From: Reinekea forsetii
Lineage (GTDB): Bacteria; Pseudomonadota; Gammaproteobacteria; Pseudomonadales; Natronospirillaceae
Assembly (NCBI RefSeq): GCF_018860385.1
Contig: NZ_JAHKPH010000003.1
Span: 139,585 to 203,584 of the forward strand
Direction: 5' to 3'
DNA: 64,000 nt
Shown here: positions 8,475 through 17,653 of the stretch, one piece after another
Layout of the letters: each line of letters opens with the position of its first letter
Numbering within the stretch: the first letter of the stretch is position 1
The notes under the pieces: model-generated
Seen by the model: the letters and a program-made list of their open reading frames with translations, nothing else
What the model was told of the DNA's origin: nothing
Database searches by the model: none
Made by a program: the position numbers and the translations under genes

Positions 8475-9297
8475 GTTAGATTGTTTGCGGATAAACAATT
8501 CCGCCGCTAGTGCCACTATTTTTTTACAGGGCGCGCACATAACCGAATACAGCAAAACGCAATCGAACAACCTGCTTTTTGTCTCTAAAGCCGAGCCGTT
8601 TAAGGCAAAAGAAGCCATTCGTGGCGGCATTCCTATTTGTTGGCCATGGTTTGGACCTCACTCGACGCAAAGCAACGCACCGGCGCATGGCTTTGCGCGT
8701 ACACGTATTTGGCAATACAGCTTAGTTCATGAAAGTGACCACAGAACCGACATTATGTTTAAACTTGAAACAGATGGCCATGATATAGGGTTCCCCTACA
8801 AAGCCACCGCAGAGCTGTTAATCAGTGTTGGTGAAACACTGGCCATGTCTTTAACCACAACGAACCTGGGTGATGAACCCTTTGCGATAAGCCAAGCCAT
8901 GCACAGCTATTTTGCGTGCGAAGATATTGCATCCGTCAAAGTTACAGGCTTAACTGGAGAGCAGGTATTAGACACTCGTAATGGCGCAAGCAAACCGTTT
9001 CCAAGAGACTTTTCATTCCATAAAGAAACCGATTGGACGGTTCTTGATAAAGGCCAACCTATCCTTTTAAGCGGCACTGGACGACCTGCAATTCAAATGA
9101 ATAGGCTCGGAAGCCGTTCTGTGGTGGTCTGGAATCCGTGGCTTGAAAAAGCATCGACTTTAAGCCACTTTCAACCTCAGGACTATCAATCAATGTTTTG
9201 CGTTGAAACCACCAATGCCGGAGATGACGCTCGCTTGATCAAACCTAAGCAAGCCCATGCTTTAGCCATGGAAATACAAGAGATCAGTGCTTCGTGA
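8425..9297 (+). CDS. yeaD: D-hexose-6-phosphate mutarotase (YeaD family)
   Basis: A 290-residue aldose-1-epimerase-like enzyme that interconverts the anomers of glucose-6-phosphate and related sugar phosphates. Family marks are LQGAHITEY (about 32-40), the RGGIPICWPWFG motif (about 70-81), the catalytic His in HGFARTRIW, the second His in MHSYFAC, and the WNPW and FVCVET-like region near the C-terminus (VVWNPWLEKA, FCVETTN). ATG 8425 is preferred over an in-frame TTG at 8404, which only adds seven residues. It overlaps the preceding gene by 50 bp and the following one by 4 bp (GTGA), so the three genes are co-translated. Confidence 0.92.
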   Translation: MTPLQISKTVQHDQYNELDCLRINNSAASATIFLQGAHITEYSKTQSNNLLFVSKAEPFKAKEAIRGGIPICWPWFGPHSTQSNAPAHGFARTRIWQYSLVHESDHRTDIMFKLETDGHDIGFPYKATAELLISVGETLAMSLTTTNLGDEPFAISQAMHSYFACEDIASVKVTGLTGEQVLDTRNGASKPFPRDFSFHKETDWTVLDKGQPILLSGTGRPAIQMNRLGSRSVVVWNPWLEKASTLSHFQPQDYQSMFCVETTNAGDDARLIKPKQAHALAMEIQEISAS

Positions 9298-9878
9298 AGC
9301 ACGTTAATCATAGCCCACGCCTGTTGTCAGCTATTGATGATATTTTGTCGGCTTATCCTAATGGGGTCACTGAGTATGATTTGATGGTCTTGCTGGATCA
9401 ACAGGAAGACTCTTTGTTTCCGAAACCTAACCTCAGTGACAAAATTTTGTTGTTTCAGCACCATTTCATGCTGCGGCATTGCTTATATCAACTTCAAACA
9501 AAATACGCCCATCAGGGTCAATATTTTCTCGATATCAGTTTAACCCGAATTGTTCGCAAGTCCTCATCAGAAGGCGAACAACAATTGAAAGAATATGATT
9601 CGCTACGGGACTACTATTTAGATCTAAATAATTTAAATAAAGAAAGTGCGGCCAGTATCGACGCCTTGCTGGATTCATTTTGGAAACGCCTAGTGAGAGT
9701 CAAAGCAGCACCTGAGGCACACCAAACCCTAGGGCTTTCTGGCCAGGAACCGTTTAAAGAGAAACAGCAGCAGTATCGTAAACTAGCGCAGCAACATCAC
9801 CCCGATAAAGGCGGCGATGCGGAAACTTTTCAGAACATACAGACAGCGTGGGAAAGCATCAATAAGAGCAAAAGTTGA
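9294..9878 (+). CDS. DnaJ-related protein with C-terminal J domain
   Basis: A 194-residue protein with an N-terminal DNAJ-related domain (about 1-135, PF12339-like) and a short C-terminal J domain. The J domain keeps the Hsp70-stimulating HPD tripeptide (169-171) within QQHHPDKGGD, followed by FQNIQTAWESIN, the usual helix IV. It lacks the Gly/Phe and zinc-finger parts of DnaJ and so is a specialised co-chaperone of unknown client. The GTG start at 9294 overlaps the yeaD stop codon. No terminator is visible before the next gene, 92 bp away. Confidence 0.88.
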   Translation: MKHVNHSPRLLSAIDDILSAYPNGVTEYDLMVLLDQQEDSLFPKPNLSDKILLFQHHFMLRHCLYQLQTKYAHQGQYFLDISLTRIVRKSSSEGEQQLKEYDSLRDYYLDLNNLNKESAASIDALLDSFWKRLVRVKAAPEAHQTLGLSGQEPFKEKQQQYRKLAQQHHPDKGGDAETFQNIQTAWESINKSKS

Positions 9879-9970
9879 CCGCTTGAAACGATGTTTACCC
9901 CAAAAAAGCGTGATACACTTCACTAAAATACGTTAATTTCGGTCTTTACGAATAAAAATAAGAGATTTAC

Positions 9971-11224
9971 ATGAAAAAACTCGCTTTGATTCTATGTGCC
10001 CTCATACCCAGCCTCAGCATGGCCACGTCTATTTCAGTCATTCACCCCAATCACAGCCCTAGTGAAGTTAAAGCATACAAAATGTTGCAAAACTCGCTCG
10101 AAAAAGTCGGGCTAACATGGTCGAGCGAACTGGCCGAAACAGCCGAATTTCCAGATTCTGAGCAAATTAAAGGACTGGTTTTTCAAGACAGCGAAACGCC
10201 TCGTATGGCGCAAATCAACGGCAAAGAGTTAGAACGCTGGTATGATTTAGGCGTTGTTCGCCACTTAACGCGTGTTGCCGACCAAAATCGGTGGCGTGAG
10301 TTTCTGCCAGACTTTGTCTATAAGCAAATACAACATCGTAGCCAAATTGTAGCCGTACCCAGTGGTTTACACGTTACGAACACCATTTGGGCCAGTAAAA
10401 GTATTATTGACCAAACGGGCCTTCCGCTCGATAACTCTTGGGAAAACTTCTTATCGCTATTAGCGGCCATTCAAGCCAATGGTATTAGCCCAATTGCTGT
10501 TATAGACATTCCACAATCGGATGCGCTAATTTTTGAATCACTGCTGTTAGCTGAAGTGGGTGCTGAGCCATACAATGCCGTCATGAAAGATTTGGACAGT
10601 TCTTCATTGAGAGCCATCGAGCCAGCTTTTGAACGCGTGTTTAAAAAGATGGATCAGCTTAAACCTTACATATTAAGGTTGCCCGCAGACTCTCAAAGCT
10701 CTCGGCTAGTGGAAGCCATTGTGGCCGGCGAAGCCGCGATGACTTTCCAAGGAACTTGGCTGCAAGGCGCATTCAATTTAAAAGGCCTCATTGCAAATCA
10801 GCAATACTACTGTGCCCAGGTACCTGGCCCTAATGAGGGTGTCGTATTTAAGCTGGAAACTTTTGCCGCGCTGGCGACCAACCAAACCGGTGCCCAGCAA
10901 CATCAAGAAGCCTTTGCGATGCAAGTACTCGACAAAGATACCCAGTTTCTATTGAACAACTATTCAGGGGCGTTACCGGTTACCCCAAACACGGGTTTAG
11001 AAGCCTTGAATGAATGCAATGCCGAACTCACCGAGCGTATCACTAACGCAACGGCTACGGGTAATATTGTAGGTTCTACAGCCTATGGAATGAACTTACC
11101 TATTCCTATTGGCGAAGAAGTTCTGTCTATCATTCATGATTACATGAAATCAGATGCTTCCGCGGCGGAGACTGCGAATCACCTACGCAAGCGCATGAAA
11201 TATGGCAGCTTTGTAATCAACTAA
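9971..11224 (+). CDS. Sugar-type ABC transporter substrate-binding protein (family 1), orphan
   Basis: A 417-residue exported solute-binding protein. The signal peptide MKKLALILCALIPSLSMA is followed by SISVIHPNHSPSEVKAY, the first beta strand of a family-1 binding protein. Internal marks are VPSGLHVTNTIWASK (about 130-145), WENFLSLLAAIQANGISPIA (about 157-176) and FQGTWLQGAF (about 258-267), the usual glucose/mannose-binding pattern. It is not a lipoprotein (no lipobox). No permease or ATPase gene lies next to it: upstream is the DnaJ-related gene and downstream, across a two-way terminator, is nfuA. It may serve a transporter elsewhere or act in chemotaxis or signalling. Confidence 0.85.
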   Translation: MKKLALILCALIPSLSMATSISVIHPNHSPSEVKAYKMLQNSLEKVGLTWSSELAETAEFPDSEQIKGLVFQDSETPRMAQINGKELERWYDLGVVRHLTRVADQNRWREFLPDFVYKQIQHRSQIVAVPSGLHVTNTIWASKSIIDQTGLPLDNSWENFLSLLAAIQANGISPIAVIDIPQSDALIFESLLLAEVGAEPYNAVMKDLDSSSLRAIEPAFERVFKKMDQLKPYILRLPADSQSSRLVEAIVAGEAAMTFQGTWLQGAFNLKGLIANQQYYCAQVPGPNEGVVFKLETFAALATNQTGAQQHQEAFAMQVLDKDTQFLLNNYSGALPVTPNTGLEALNECNAELTERITNATATGNIVGSTAYGMNLPIPIGEEVLSIIHDYMKSDASAAETANHLRKRMKYGSFVIN

Positions 11225-11248
11225 GCCATATAGCAGGGCTTCAAACAC

Positions 11249-11286
11249 AAAAAAGCGCGCTTAAGTAACCCTTAGCGCGCTTTTTT
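11249..11286. terminator. Bidirectional terminator between the binding-protein gene and nfuA
   Basis: GCGCGC (11255-11260) pairs with GCGCGC (11275-11280), and TTAA/CTTA bases extend the stem next to a short loop. It is flanked by an A run (11249-11254) and a T run (11281-11286), so it can stop transcription from both convergent genes. Confidence 0.85.
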
Positions 11287-11306
11287 AGGTTTTAACAACC
11301 GTGTTG

Positions 11307-11897
11307 TTACTGGTAATAAGCATTTTCCGTAACGGTATGGTCCGTTACATCACGCACGCCTTTTAGCTGTGGCAAACGTTCCAATAAGGTCTTTTCAACA
11401 CCGTCTTTTAGCGTTAAATCAACGGCTGAACAACCTTGGCAACCACCGCCAAATTTCAATACTGCAACGCTCTCATCCGTTAGTTCTTCTAGTGTAACTT
11501 CACCACCGTGCGAGGCTAAACCTGGGTTAATCTCGGTATACAATATGTAGTTAACTTGGTCACTCAAAGGGCTGTTTTGATTAACTTTTGGCATTTTGGC
11601 ATTAGGTGCTTTAATCGTAAGCTGGCCACCCATGCGGTCTTGGGCGTAATCTACTTCAGCTTCATCTAAATACGGCAAGCTATTACGCTCAAGGTGAACA
11701 AGTAATTTACTCATTTGAACGACTTCATCGTCGTCTTTTTCTTCGCCAGGCTTGCAATAGGCTAGGCAAGTTTCAGCGTACTTAGTGCCCGGCTGAGTGA
11801 CAAACATACGAACCGACATACCTGGCGTTGGCTGCTTTTCTAATAACCCAGCTAAATATTCTTCAGCAGATTCGGTTATATTCAATTGAATATCCAT
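11307..11897 (-). CDS. nfuA: Fe-S cluster carrier NfuA
   Basis: A 196-residue two-domain iron-sulfur carrier that hands 4Fe-4S clusters to target enzymes, mainly under oxidative stress or iron limitation. Residues about 1-100 form the degenerate A-type scaffold domain lacking its own cysteines. Residues about 110-185 form the Nfu domain with the cluster-binding CxxC pair C153 and C156 in GGGCQGCS. Length and cysteine placement match the E. coli protein. It is a single gene, convergent with the sugar-binding protein gene and followed by the shared terminator. Confidence 0.95.
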   Translation of the reverse strand: MDIQLNITESAEEYLAGLLEKQPTPGMSVRMFVTQPGTKYAETCLAYCKPGEEKDDDEVVQMSKLLVHLERNSLPYLDEAEVDYAQDRMGGQLTIKAPNAKMPKVNQNSPLSDQVNYILYTEINPGLASHGGEVTLEELTDESVAVLKFGGGCQGCSAVDLTLKDGVEKTLLERLPQLKGVRDVTDHTVTENAYYQ

Positions 11898-11951
11898 TCA
11901 TTACCTCTTTGACGGAAGGATCTTTGGTGCGGATTCTACCGTAATTTAATC

Positions 11952-11988
11952 AAAACAAAAATACCCGACTAAAATTGTCAGGTATTTA
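11952..11988 (-). terminator. Terminator of the class II DAHP synthase gene
   Basis: An 11-bp stem with one mismatch: AAATACCCGAC (11959-11969) against GTCAGGTATTT (11977-11987). On the minus strand it is followed by a T-rich run. It lies just after the stop at 12001. Confidence 0.7.
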
Positions 11989-12000
11989 TTTAGCATTTAC

Positions 12001-13365
12001 TTATGCAATGGAAGTTGTATTTCGGGCTTCTTTAAGCGCATCGGCGATTAAGAACGCTAATTCAAGAGCCTGATCGGCATTTAAGCGAGGGTCACACTGA
12101 GTATGGTAACGCTCGGCTAAATCAGCCTCTTTAATGTCAAAGGCCCCACCCATGCACTCTGTGACATTTTTACCAGTCATTTCAAAGTGAATACCACCAG
12201 CGTGCGTACCTTCGGCTTTATGAATGGCAAAGAAGTCTTTTACCTCTGACAAAATGGACTCTACTTTACGCGTTTTATAGCCATTGCCTGCTTTAATGGT
12301 GTTGCCGTGCATTGGGTCACTGCTCCACACCACATGACGCCCTTCTGACTTAACTTTTTGCAGCAATGCTGGGAAATGATCTGCAATTTTATCCGCGCCC
12401 ATCCGTACAATCAGGTTTAGTCGGCCGGGTTCATTATCAGGGTTTAAAACATCGATCAAACGAATCAAATCATCTGGGTCAGTGGATGGGCCAGCCTTTA
12501 AACCGAGCGGGTTATTAATGCCTCGACAAAATTCAATATGCGCGCTGTCTAACTGACGAGTTCGATCACCAATCCAAAGCATGTGTGCAGAGCAGTCATA
12601 CCAATCACCGGTTAGACTGTCTTTACGCGTTAAGGCTTCTTCATAAGGTAATAACAATGCCTCGTGCGAGGTAAAGAATTGCGTCTCACGAATATGAGGC
12701 GTATTTAAAGGTGATATGCCGATGGCACTCATAAAAGCTAATGAATCATCAATCTGATCAGCCATCGCTTGGTATCGTGCGCTTTGTGGGCTCTTCTCAA
12801 CAAAGTTCTGATTCCACTTGTGCACCTGATGAATATCAGCCAAGCCACCTTGGGCAAAGGCCCGTAATAAGTTCAACGTTGAAGAAGACTGATGATAAGC
12901 CTGCACCATACGTTCAGGGTCTGGCTGCCGCGATTGTTCAGTGAAATCGATGCCATTAATGATGTCGCCTCGATAAGAAGGCAAGGTAACGCCATCAATG
13001 GTTTCATCGCCTGCTGAACGAGGCTTTGCAAATTGCCCTGCCATCCGCCCTACTTTTACCACTGGGCTTTGACCACCAAAGGTCAGCACTATCGCCATTT
13101 GCAACAAAGCCATAAAAGTATCGCGTATATGTACAGTATGAAATTCTTCAAAGCTTTCTGCGCAATCCCCACCTTGCAATAAAAATGCTTCTCCACGAGA
13201 TACCTTAGCCAACTCAGACTTTAATTGACGCGCTTCGCCAGCAAAAACCAATGGAGGCATTGCGGCTAGTTTTTTTTCAACGTTGTTGAGAGCGGCTTTG
13301 TTTTGGTATTCAGGCATTTGACGGATAGTGTGCTCACGCCAAGAAGATGGGGTCCAAATTGTCAT
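12001..13365 (-). CDS. 3-deoxy-7-phosphoheptulonate synthase, class II
   Basis: The first enzyme of the shikimate pathway, condensing phosphoenolpyruvate with erythrose 4-phosphate to DAHP in the cytosol. At 454 residues it belongs to the plant/mycobacterial class II (AroA-II) family, not the 350-residue AroFGH class I. Marks are the start [28 protein letters not shown] (about 82-92), [12 protein letters not shown] (about 122-133) and [10 protein letters not shown] near 345-354, which carries metal ligands with later HFEMTG and E-rich segments. It lacks the N-terminal extension that carries allosteric sites in the mycobacterial enzyme, so feedback control may differ. It is monocistronic, with its own terminator. 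Confidence 0.95.
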   Translation of the reverse strand: MTIWTPSSWREHTIRQMPEYQNKAALNNVEKKLAAMPPLVFAGEARQLKSELAKVSRGEAFLLQGGDCAESFEEFHTVHIRDTFMALLQMAIVLTFGGQSPVVKVGRMAGQFAKPRSAGDETIDGVTLPSYRGDIINGIDFTEQSRQPDPERMVQAYHQSSSTLNLLRAFAQGGLADIHQVHKWNQNFVEKSPQSARYQAMADQIDDSLAFMSAIGISPLNTPHIRETQFFTSHEALLLPYEEALTRKDSLTGDWYDCSAHMLWIGDRTRQLDSAHIEFCRGINNPLGLKAGPSTDPDDLIRLIDVLNPDNEPGRLNLIVRMGADKIADHFPALLQKVKSEGRHVVWSSDPMHGNTIKAGNGYKTRKVESILSEVKDFFAIHKAEGTHAGGIHFEMTGKNVTECMGGAFDIKEADLAERYHTQCDPRLNADQALELAFLIADALKEARNTTSIA

Positions 13366-13468
13366 TATAGTGTTGTCCTAGTGAAAACTCTAAATTGAGT
13401 CTGTTAGGTTAAGATGAAAAGAGAATATGTGGCCACCTGTGTCTGAGACACTGATGGCAACGAGGTTC

Positions 13469-13497
13469 ATTCTACAAGGATTTTTCAAAATTCTGAA
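13469..13497 (-). promoter_or_regulatory. Possible sigma-70 promoter of the DAHP synthase gene
   Basis: Minus strand: TTCAGA (13497-13492), 17-bp spacer, TAGAAT (13474-13469), giving a leader of about 95 nt. The -10 box is good and the -35 box weak. I see no leader peptide or attenuator hairpin between it and the gene. Confidence 0.35.
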
Positions 13498-13529
13498 AGG
13501 TCAGATTAAACTATCTTTAAGCTTTTTAT

Positions 13530-14642
13530 TTACACCACGCGTATGTGCCAAGGTTCATAACGCACCCCCAATGTATTATCAGCGGTGTATCGAATTTGCA
13601 CATAGCCTAGGTCTTGCAGCTTTTTAAACTCTTCAGTGCTGGCAAATTCAGCGGTAAAGTTTGCCAGCCCACCACCGACTCTACCCACATCGAAATCGCC
13701 AATGGCATGGTACGAATGCCCTGGGGGTGCTAACGAACGCGATGCACGTGATAAGTTGCCACTGGCCTGAACCGTTTTGGCCATAAACAGCTGATATTGC
13801 TTCACAATATTTCGAACACCACTGGTCAGAATAAGGGTATCCCCTACTTCGGCTGTTAACTTATTGTAAAAAGTTTCAGAGTGGCCACGGAAAACGTAGT
13901 GACCAGTGCCCGGCATTTTAACCACGTCGTTACTTGGTACCACGTTAGTCATGTTCGAAATAACTTTCTCACCAAAAAAGCCTAAACGACTGGAATTATA
14001 GTTAAACATTTTCTCTAGAAAATTCAGTTCTTCTGCGGTGAATTCTCCAATTCGGGGCGAGTATTTAGCATATTTTAAAGCTTCATCGAGCGATAAAACG
14101 TTAAAATTACCAAAGCCAACGTAATCTTGAACGCGATTAATTCGCTCAAGTGATTGCACAAGCAATTTATAGTCGGCTTCGGACAATACAACATCGTCTG
14201 TGAAGTTAGTCTCAAAGTTAGAGACCTTTTCTTGGACGGTTTCAGCAGATTCTTCAGGCGTGGCTAAGGCGATGTTTTCGATATTTGTATCAGGTAATAC
14301 CACCTCTTCCACAATATTTAACTCGCTGTCTGGGCGTGTTAAATCTGGCATGAGCTTTTCGGCTTGATCTTGCTGCAAATAGGAAAGTGCCGGTCGAGAC
14401 TGGGCTTTTTCAGGGCTCGGTAGATCGATTCCCGATTGAGGAGCCGAAGGAGATGCCAGACCCTCATCCATTGTTGGGTTATTCTCAACCATCACCTTGG
14501 CCGCGGCATGGGTGCCGCGTTGCTCAATGGTTTGCTCGTATCGCAAATGGCGACGGGAGAGCATATCTAAAGAAGCGTAACCAGCACCGGCTATCACTGC
14601 AGAAGCAGAGACAGACTGTATTAAAAATTCACGACGCTTCAC
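13530..14642 (-). CDS. Tat-exported M15-type D-Ala-D-Ala carboxypeptidase family protein
   Basis: A 370-residue exported protein. The N-terminus MKRREFLIQSVSASAVIAGA is a twin-arginine-like signal. Residues about 35-150 are Glu/Pro/Ser-rich and probably a linker. The C-terminal third (about 240-370) is a VanY-type peptidase domain with a Ser-x-His start (S310, H312) in HSYHAIGDFDVG, and EPWHI at 364-368 carrying the last zinc His. The predicted role is trimming of peptidoglycan stem peptides in the periplasm. The Ser-His-Asp motif is one residue shorter than the classic SxHxxGxAxD spacing, so metal geometry should be checked. It is a single gene on the minus strand. Confidence 0.82.
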   Translation of the reverse strand: MKRREFLIQSVSASAVIAGAGYASLDMLSRRHLRYEQTIEQRGTHAAAKVMVENNPTMDEGLASPSAPQSGIDLPSPEKAQSRPALSYLQQDQAEKLMPDLTRPDSELNIVEEVVLPDTNIENIALATPEESAETVQEKVSNFETNFTDDVVLSEADYKLLVQSLERINRVQDYVGFGNFNVLSLDEALKYAKYSPRIGEFTAEELNFLEKMFNYNSSRLGFFGEKVISNMTNVVPSNDVVKMPGTGHYVFRGHSETFYNKLTAEVGDTLILTSGVRNIVKQYQLFMAKTVQASGNLSRASRSLAPPGHSYHAIGDFDVGRVGGGLANFTAEFASTEEFKKLQDLGYVQIRYTADNTLGVRYEPWHIRVV

Positions 14643-14817
14643 TCAATTTCTCCGCTTTAAAACAATGGTCTATAACTTTAAGTATTGTCGTTTTTTTCAA
14701 AAGTGCCAATACTATTTACTCATTTTAATAGGTTACACCTCAATAGCAATGCCGAAGTGGATACAATTCATTAATCAACCCCTATAGTAGCTGACTATCG
14801 GCCTTCGCGAGCAAACC

Positions 14818-15258
14818 TTAAGGGTTATTTTGCGCTTCTACTTTTGCTTTTATAAAGTGCGAATGATGTAAATGAAGCGATTCATTTAAACGCCTAACTC
14901 GCTGATCTTCATGTTTATCTAATTCGCCATCCGCAAAGGCTACGCGCCATAGGTCGACTACTAATTCATACCGCTGTTGCTCGCCCCAGTGGTCATTAAC
15001 GACCTTGGTAAACTGATAGGTATCGTGACTGGCCTCTCTTCGCTTTATGGCCACGTCGATGCACTCTTTTATCTCGCTTTCGGTCGCATTTAAGCGTTTA
15101 GATAAAATAGACTCAATTCTTTGACGCTCGCGCTGATCCATGTCATGGTCTGCCATCATGATTTCAATGAGCAGCACTGCGGCAGCATCATCAACAGAAA
15201 GTTCTGGCTGCGTTGCTTCTGGCTCAGAATTGAAAAACGCTATAATTTGCTTAATCAT
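14818..15258 (-). CDS. TerB-family protein
   Basis: A 146-residue soluble all-helical protein of the TerB/DjlA N-terminal fold. The conserved acidic helices LLIEIMMADHDMDQRERQRI (about 28-47) and LWRVAFADGELDKHEDQRV (about 102-120) carry the paired Asp/Glu residues that bind metal in TerB relatives. There are no other tellurite-resistance genes nearby, so the name gives the fold, not the function. It diverges from the DUF2721 gene with only 32 bp between the starts. Confidence 0.85.
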   Translation of the reverse strand: MIKQIIAFFNSEPEATQPELSVDDAAAVLLIEIMMADHDMDQRERQRIESILSKRLNATESEIKECIDVAIKRREASHDTYQFTKVVNDHWGEQQRYELVVDLWRVAFADGELDKHEDQRVRRLNESLHLHHSHFIKAKVEAQNNP

Positions 15259-15290
15259 AAACCCACCTACATCAGTGAACAGATAAAAAC

Positions 15291-15680
15291 ATGACGATTA
15301 CGACGCCTGCACTGCTTTTCCCTGCTATCTCTTTATTAATGTTAGCTTACACCAATCGCTTTTTAGTCATTGCCCAATTGATTCGCTCTTTATACAAGCA
15401 AAACTCCGAAAACCCAGACACTGATTTACGCAATCAAATACTGCACCTCAGACTCAGAATCGTCGTCATTCGACGGATGCAAGTCGCAGGTATCTTATCG
15501 TTTATTTTTTGTGTAATAACTATGATCGCGCTATTTTTACAATTCGTTGAACTGGCCTACTACCTTTTTGGTTCGTCGCTGGTGCTGTTATTGATATCTC
15601 TATGCATCAGTTTGTACGAGGTTCAAATAAGCGGCCAAGCGCTAACCGTGCAACTTAAGAACCTCGAAAAGAAAAGCTAA
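15291..15680 (+). CDS. DUF2721 family membrane protein
   Basis: A 129-residue inner-membrane protein. An N-terminal hydrophobic segment (about 6-28) is followed by a basic, helical stretch (LRNQILHLRLRIVVIRRMQV, about 45-64) and two more membrane helices (about 63-85 and 90-110), the DUF2721 pattern. Function is unknown. It diverges from the TerB gene and ends 3 bp before the convergent dapE stop, with no terminator between them. Confidence 0.82.
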   Translation: MTITTPALLFPAISLLMLAYTNRFLVIAQLIRSLYKQNSENPDTDLRNQILHLRLRIVVIRRMQVAGILSFIFCVITMIALFLQFVELAYYLFGSSLVLLLISLCISLYEVQISGQALTVQLKNLEKKS

Positions 15681-15683
15681 CGA

Positions 15684-16814
15684 CTAGGCCAGTAAGTTTT
15701 CCATTATGCGGTAATACATGTCTGTCAGCTTATCGAGATCGTCGACACTGACACATTCATCGATTTGATGAATGGTGGCATTTCGAGGACCTAGCTCTAG
15801 TACTTGAGCTCCCGTCGGGGCAATAAAGCGTCCATCAGAGGTACCACCGGCGGTAGAGAGCTCTGGCTTGTAGCCAACCGTATCTTCTACTGCTTGTACC
15901 GCCGCTTGAACTAATGCACCTTGAGCAGTCAAAAATGGTTCGCCTTTAACCTCAAAACGAAGCTCATATTCAAAACCGTGTTTATCTAGCAGAGCTTGAG
16001 TTCTTTGCTGTAAAGATTCCGCGCTCGATTCCGTGCTAAAGCGAAAACTGAACATAATTTCAGCATCGCCTGGGATAACGTTGGTCGCGCCGGTTCCCGA
16101 TTTAATGTTAGATACTTGGAACGACGTTGCTGGGAAAAAGTCGTTGCCTTCATCCCAAACTTCTGTCGATAAGGTCGCAATTGCTGGGGCGGCTAAATGC
16201 ACTGGATTCTTAGCTAAATGCGGATAGGCAACATGGCCTTGCTTTCCTTTAACCGTCAGATAGCCCAACATAGAGCCACGACGACCATTTTTAATGGTGT
16301 CTCCCACTTTATCGGTACTGGAAGGTTCACCGACAAGTGCCCAATCAATTTTTTCACCACGTGCCATGAGTCTTTCGATGACCGCAACCGTACCGTGGTA
16401 TGCATCGCCTTCTTCATCAGAGGTAATTAAATAGCCAATTCGGCCTTTGTGGTTTGGGTAAGCTTTCACAAACCGCTCAGTTGCTACCACCATTGCGGCT
16501 AAGGAGCCTTTCATATCGGCTGCACCGCGCCCAAACAAATGACCATCCACAACCGTAGGTTCAAAAGGTGGGTGCGTCCACTGGCTTAAATCACCTGTTG
16601 GCACAACATCAGTATGACCAGCAAATACTAACAAGGGGCCAGAGTCACCTCGTGTTGCCCAAAGGTTATCTACATCTTCAATTCGCATGTGTTCATTGTT
16701 AAAGCCAACAGCACCGAGTCTATCTGCCATTAACTGCTGACAGCCTTTATCTTCGGGCGTTACTGAATCGCGTGAGATTAAATCACAGGTTAAATCAAAG
16801 GTAGCTGAGCTCAT
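15684..16814 (-). CDS. dapE: Succinyl-diaminopimelate desuccinylase
   Basis: An M20-family di-zinc enzyme that removes succinate from N-succinyl-LL-diaminopimelate, supplying lysine and the peptidoglycan cross-linking residue. At 376 residues it matches the usual length. Metal-site motifs are in order: [12 protein letters not shown] (about 63-74), [14 protein letters not shown] (about 93-106) with the bridging Asp, TSDEEGDA (about 129-136) carrying the catalytic Glu pair, and the C-terminal His in [11 protein letters not shown]. Usual partners such as arsC or dapD are not beside it here. It is monocistronic and its stop is nearly adjacent to the convergent DUF2721 gene. Confidence 0.97.
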   Translation of the reverse strand: MSSATFDLTCDLISRDSVTPEDKGCQQLMADRLGAVGFNNEHMRIEDVDNLWATRGDSGPLLVFAGHTDVVPTGDLSQWTHPPFEPTVVDGHLFGRGAADMKGSLAAMVVATERFVKAYPNHKGRIGYLITSDEEGDAYHGTVAVIERLMARGEKIDWALVGEPSSTDKVGDTIKNGRRGSMLGYLTVKGKQGHVAYPHLAKNPVHLAAPAIATLSTEVWDEGNDFFPATSFQVSNIKSGTGATNVIPGDAEIMFSFRFSTESSAESLQQRTQALLDKHGFEYELRFEVKGEPFLTAQGALVQAAVQAVEDTVGYKPELSTAGGTSDGRFIAPTGAQVLELGPRNATIHQIDECVSVDDLDKLTDMYYRIMENLLA

Positions 16815-16890
16815 AGGTGTCTTATTCTATAAATGTTAGTCATGAGCCGTTATCATACCCACTATTCTTAAATGATTTAAGGCTCTAATA

Positions 16891-17172
16891 GTGACGAATA
16901 AGGAAAAGCTTACTGCGTGGCTTGAAAGGCAAATTAAATCCCCTCGTTTAGCGATGCAACGCTTTACCACTGGCGGGTTTATTTTTGCCGGCGGCGTAAT
17001 GATGCTGATCTTGTCTGATCAACTGTTGTCCGATCAATTGGCTGGCGAATTTACGGCGTTATTAGCACTTTTTATTATCGGCCTGGGCGCTCTTATAGCT
17101 TTACGTGGATATTTAGCTTTAAGCCTGTACAAAGTATTGTATTATTTATTGAGTTCAAACTCAGAACACTAA
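16891..17172 (+). CDS. Small membrane protein of unknown function
   Basis: A 93-residue protein starting with GTG after an AAGG-like site. A basic N-terminus (KEKLTAWLERQIKSPRLAMQ) precedes two hydrophobic helices (about 28-46 and 54-85). I recognise no family. It lies 35 bp upstream of another unknown gene in the same direction, so the two are probably co-transcribed and closed by the terminator at 17599-17629. Confidence 0.65.
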   Translation: MTNKEKLTAWLERQIKSPRLAMQRFTTGGFIFAGGVMMLILSDQLLSDQLAGEFTALLALFIIGLGALIALRGYLALSLYKVLYYLLSSNSEH

Positions 17173-17207
17173 ACCACTGCCCGCTTTTAAGCCCTAAGGT
17201 AAGACAC

Positions 17208-17597
17208 ATGACCCGTGCGCCCGATTTAGAAATATATGTCGATCAGATCGATGTTGAGCAATCAATTACTTGGTTAAGCCAACTATTTAGCAAAGTGGCT
17301 AAAACTAAAAAGGTAAAAGGCATGCCAAAACAGTCTTTTCCTTTTGTATTTGAGCATGATCATCAACAATATGAAGGTGTAATTTACGATAAGGTTTCTG
17401 ATGGATTCACGAGCATTTGGCTAAACAGCGATCAACTTCCTTGGCAAGATGACTTATCGTTAGCAAAATTGGCGGCTGAGCAATTAAGTAAAGAAGTTCG
17501 AGTAACTCAAGGCGGTTGGGGGCCAGAAGATAATCCAGACGCTTGGCTGCGAATACAGCCCGATGGCTCAACGTCGGAGATTATTTGGAAGTCTTAA
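17208..17597 (+). CDS. Conserved hypothetical protein, soluble
   Basis: A 129-residue cytosolic protein, no family recognised. The sequence looks like a compact alpha/beta fold: EIYVDQIDVEQSITWLSQLF (about 8-27), a basic loop (KTKKVKGMPKQSF), then FVFEHDHQQYEGVIYDKV and the C-terminal VRVTQGGWGPEDNPDAWLRI. It is second in a two-gene unit with the small membrane protein, and is followed directly by a strong terminator. Base composition looks like its neighbours, so it is probably a resident gene. Confidence 0.7.
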   Translation: MTRAPDLEIYVDQIDVEQSITWLSQLFSKVAKTKKVKGMPKQSFPFVFEHDHQQYEGVIYDKVSDGFTSIWLNSDQLPWQDDLSLAKLAAEQLSKEVRVTQGGWGPEDNPDAWLRIQPDGSTSEIIWKS

Positions 17598-17598
17598 C

Positions 17599-17629
17599 AA
17601 AAAAGCCAAATCAAATGATTTGGCTTTTT
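17599..17629. terminator. Bidirectional terminator
   Basis: GCCAAATC (17605-17612) pairs with GATTTGGC (17617-17624) around a 4-nt loop, flanked by an A run and a T run. It serves the unknown gene ending at 17597 and possibly the convergent cold-shock gene ending at 17654. Confidence 0.88.
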
Positions 17630-17653
17630 ACTGTACTGAGCGTCTATCTACAT

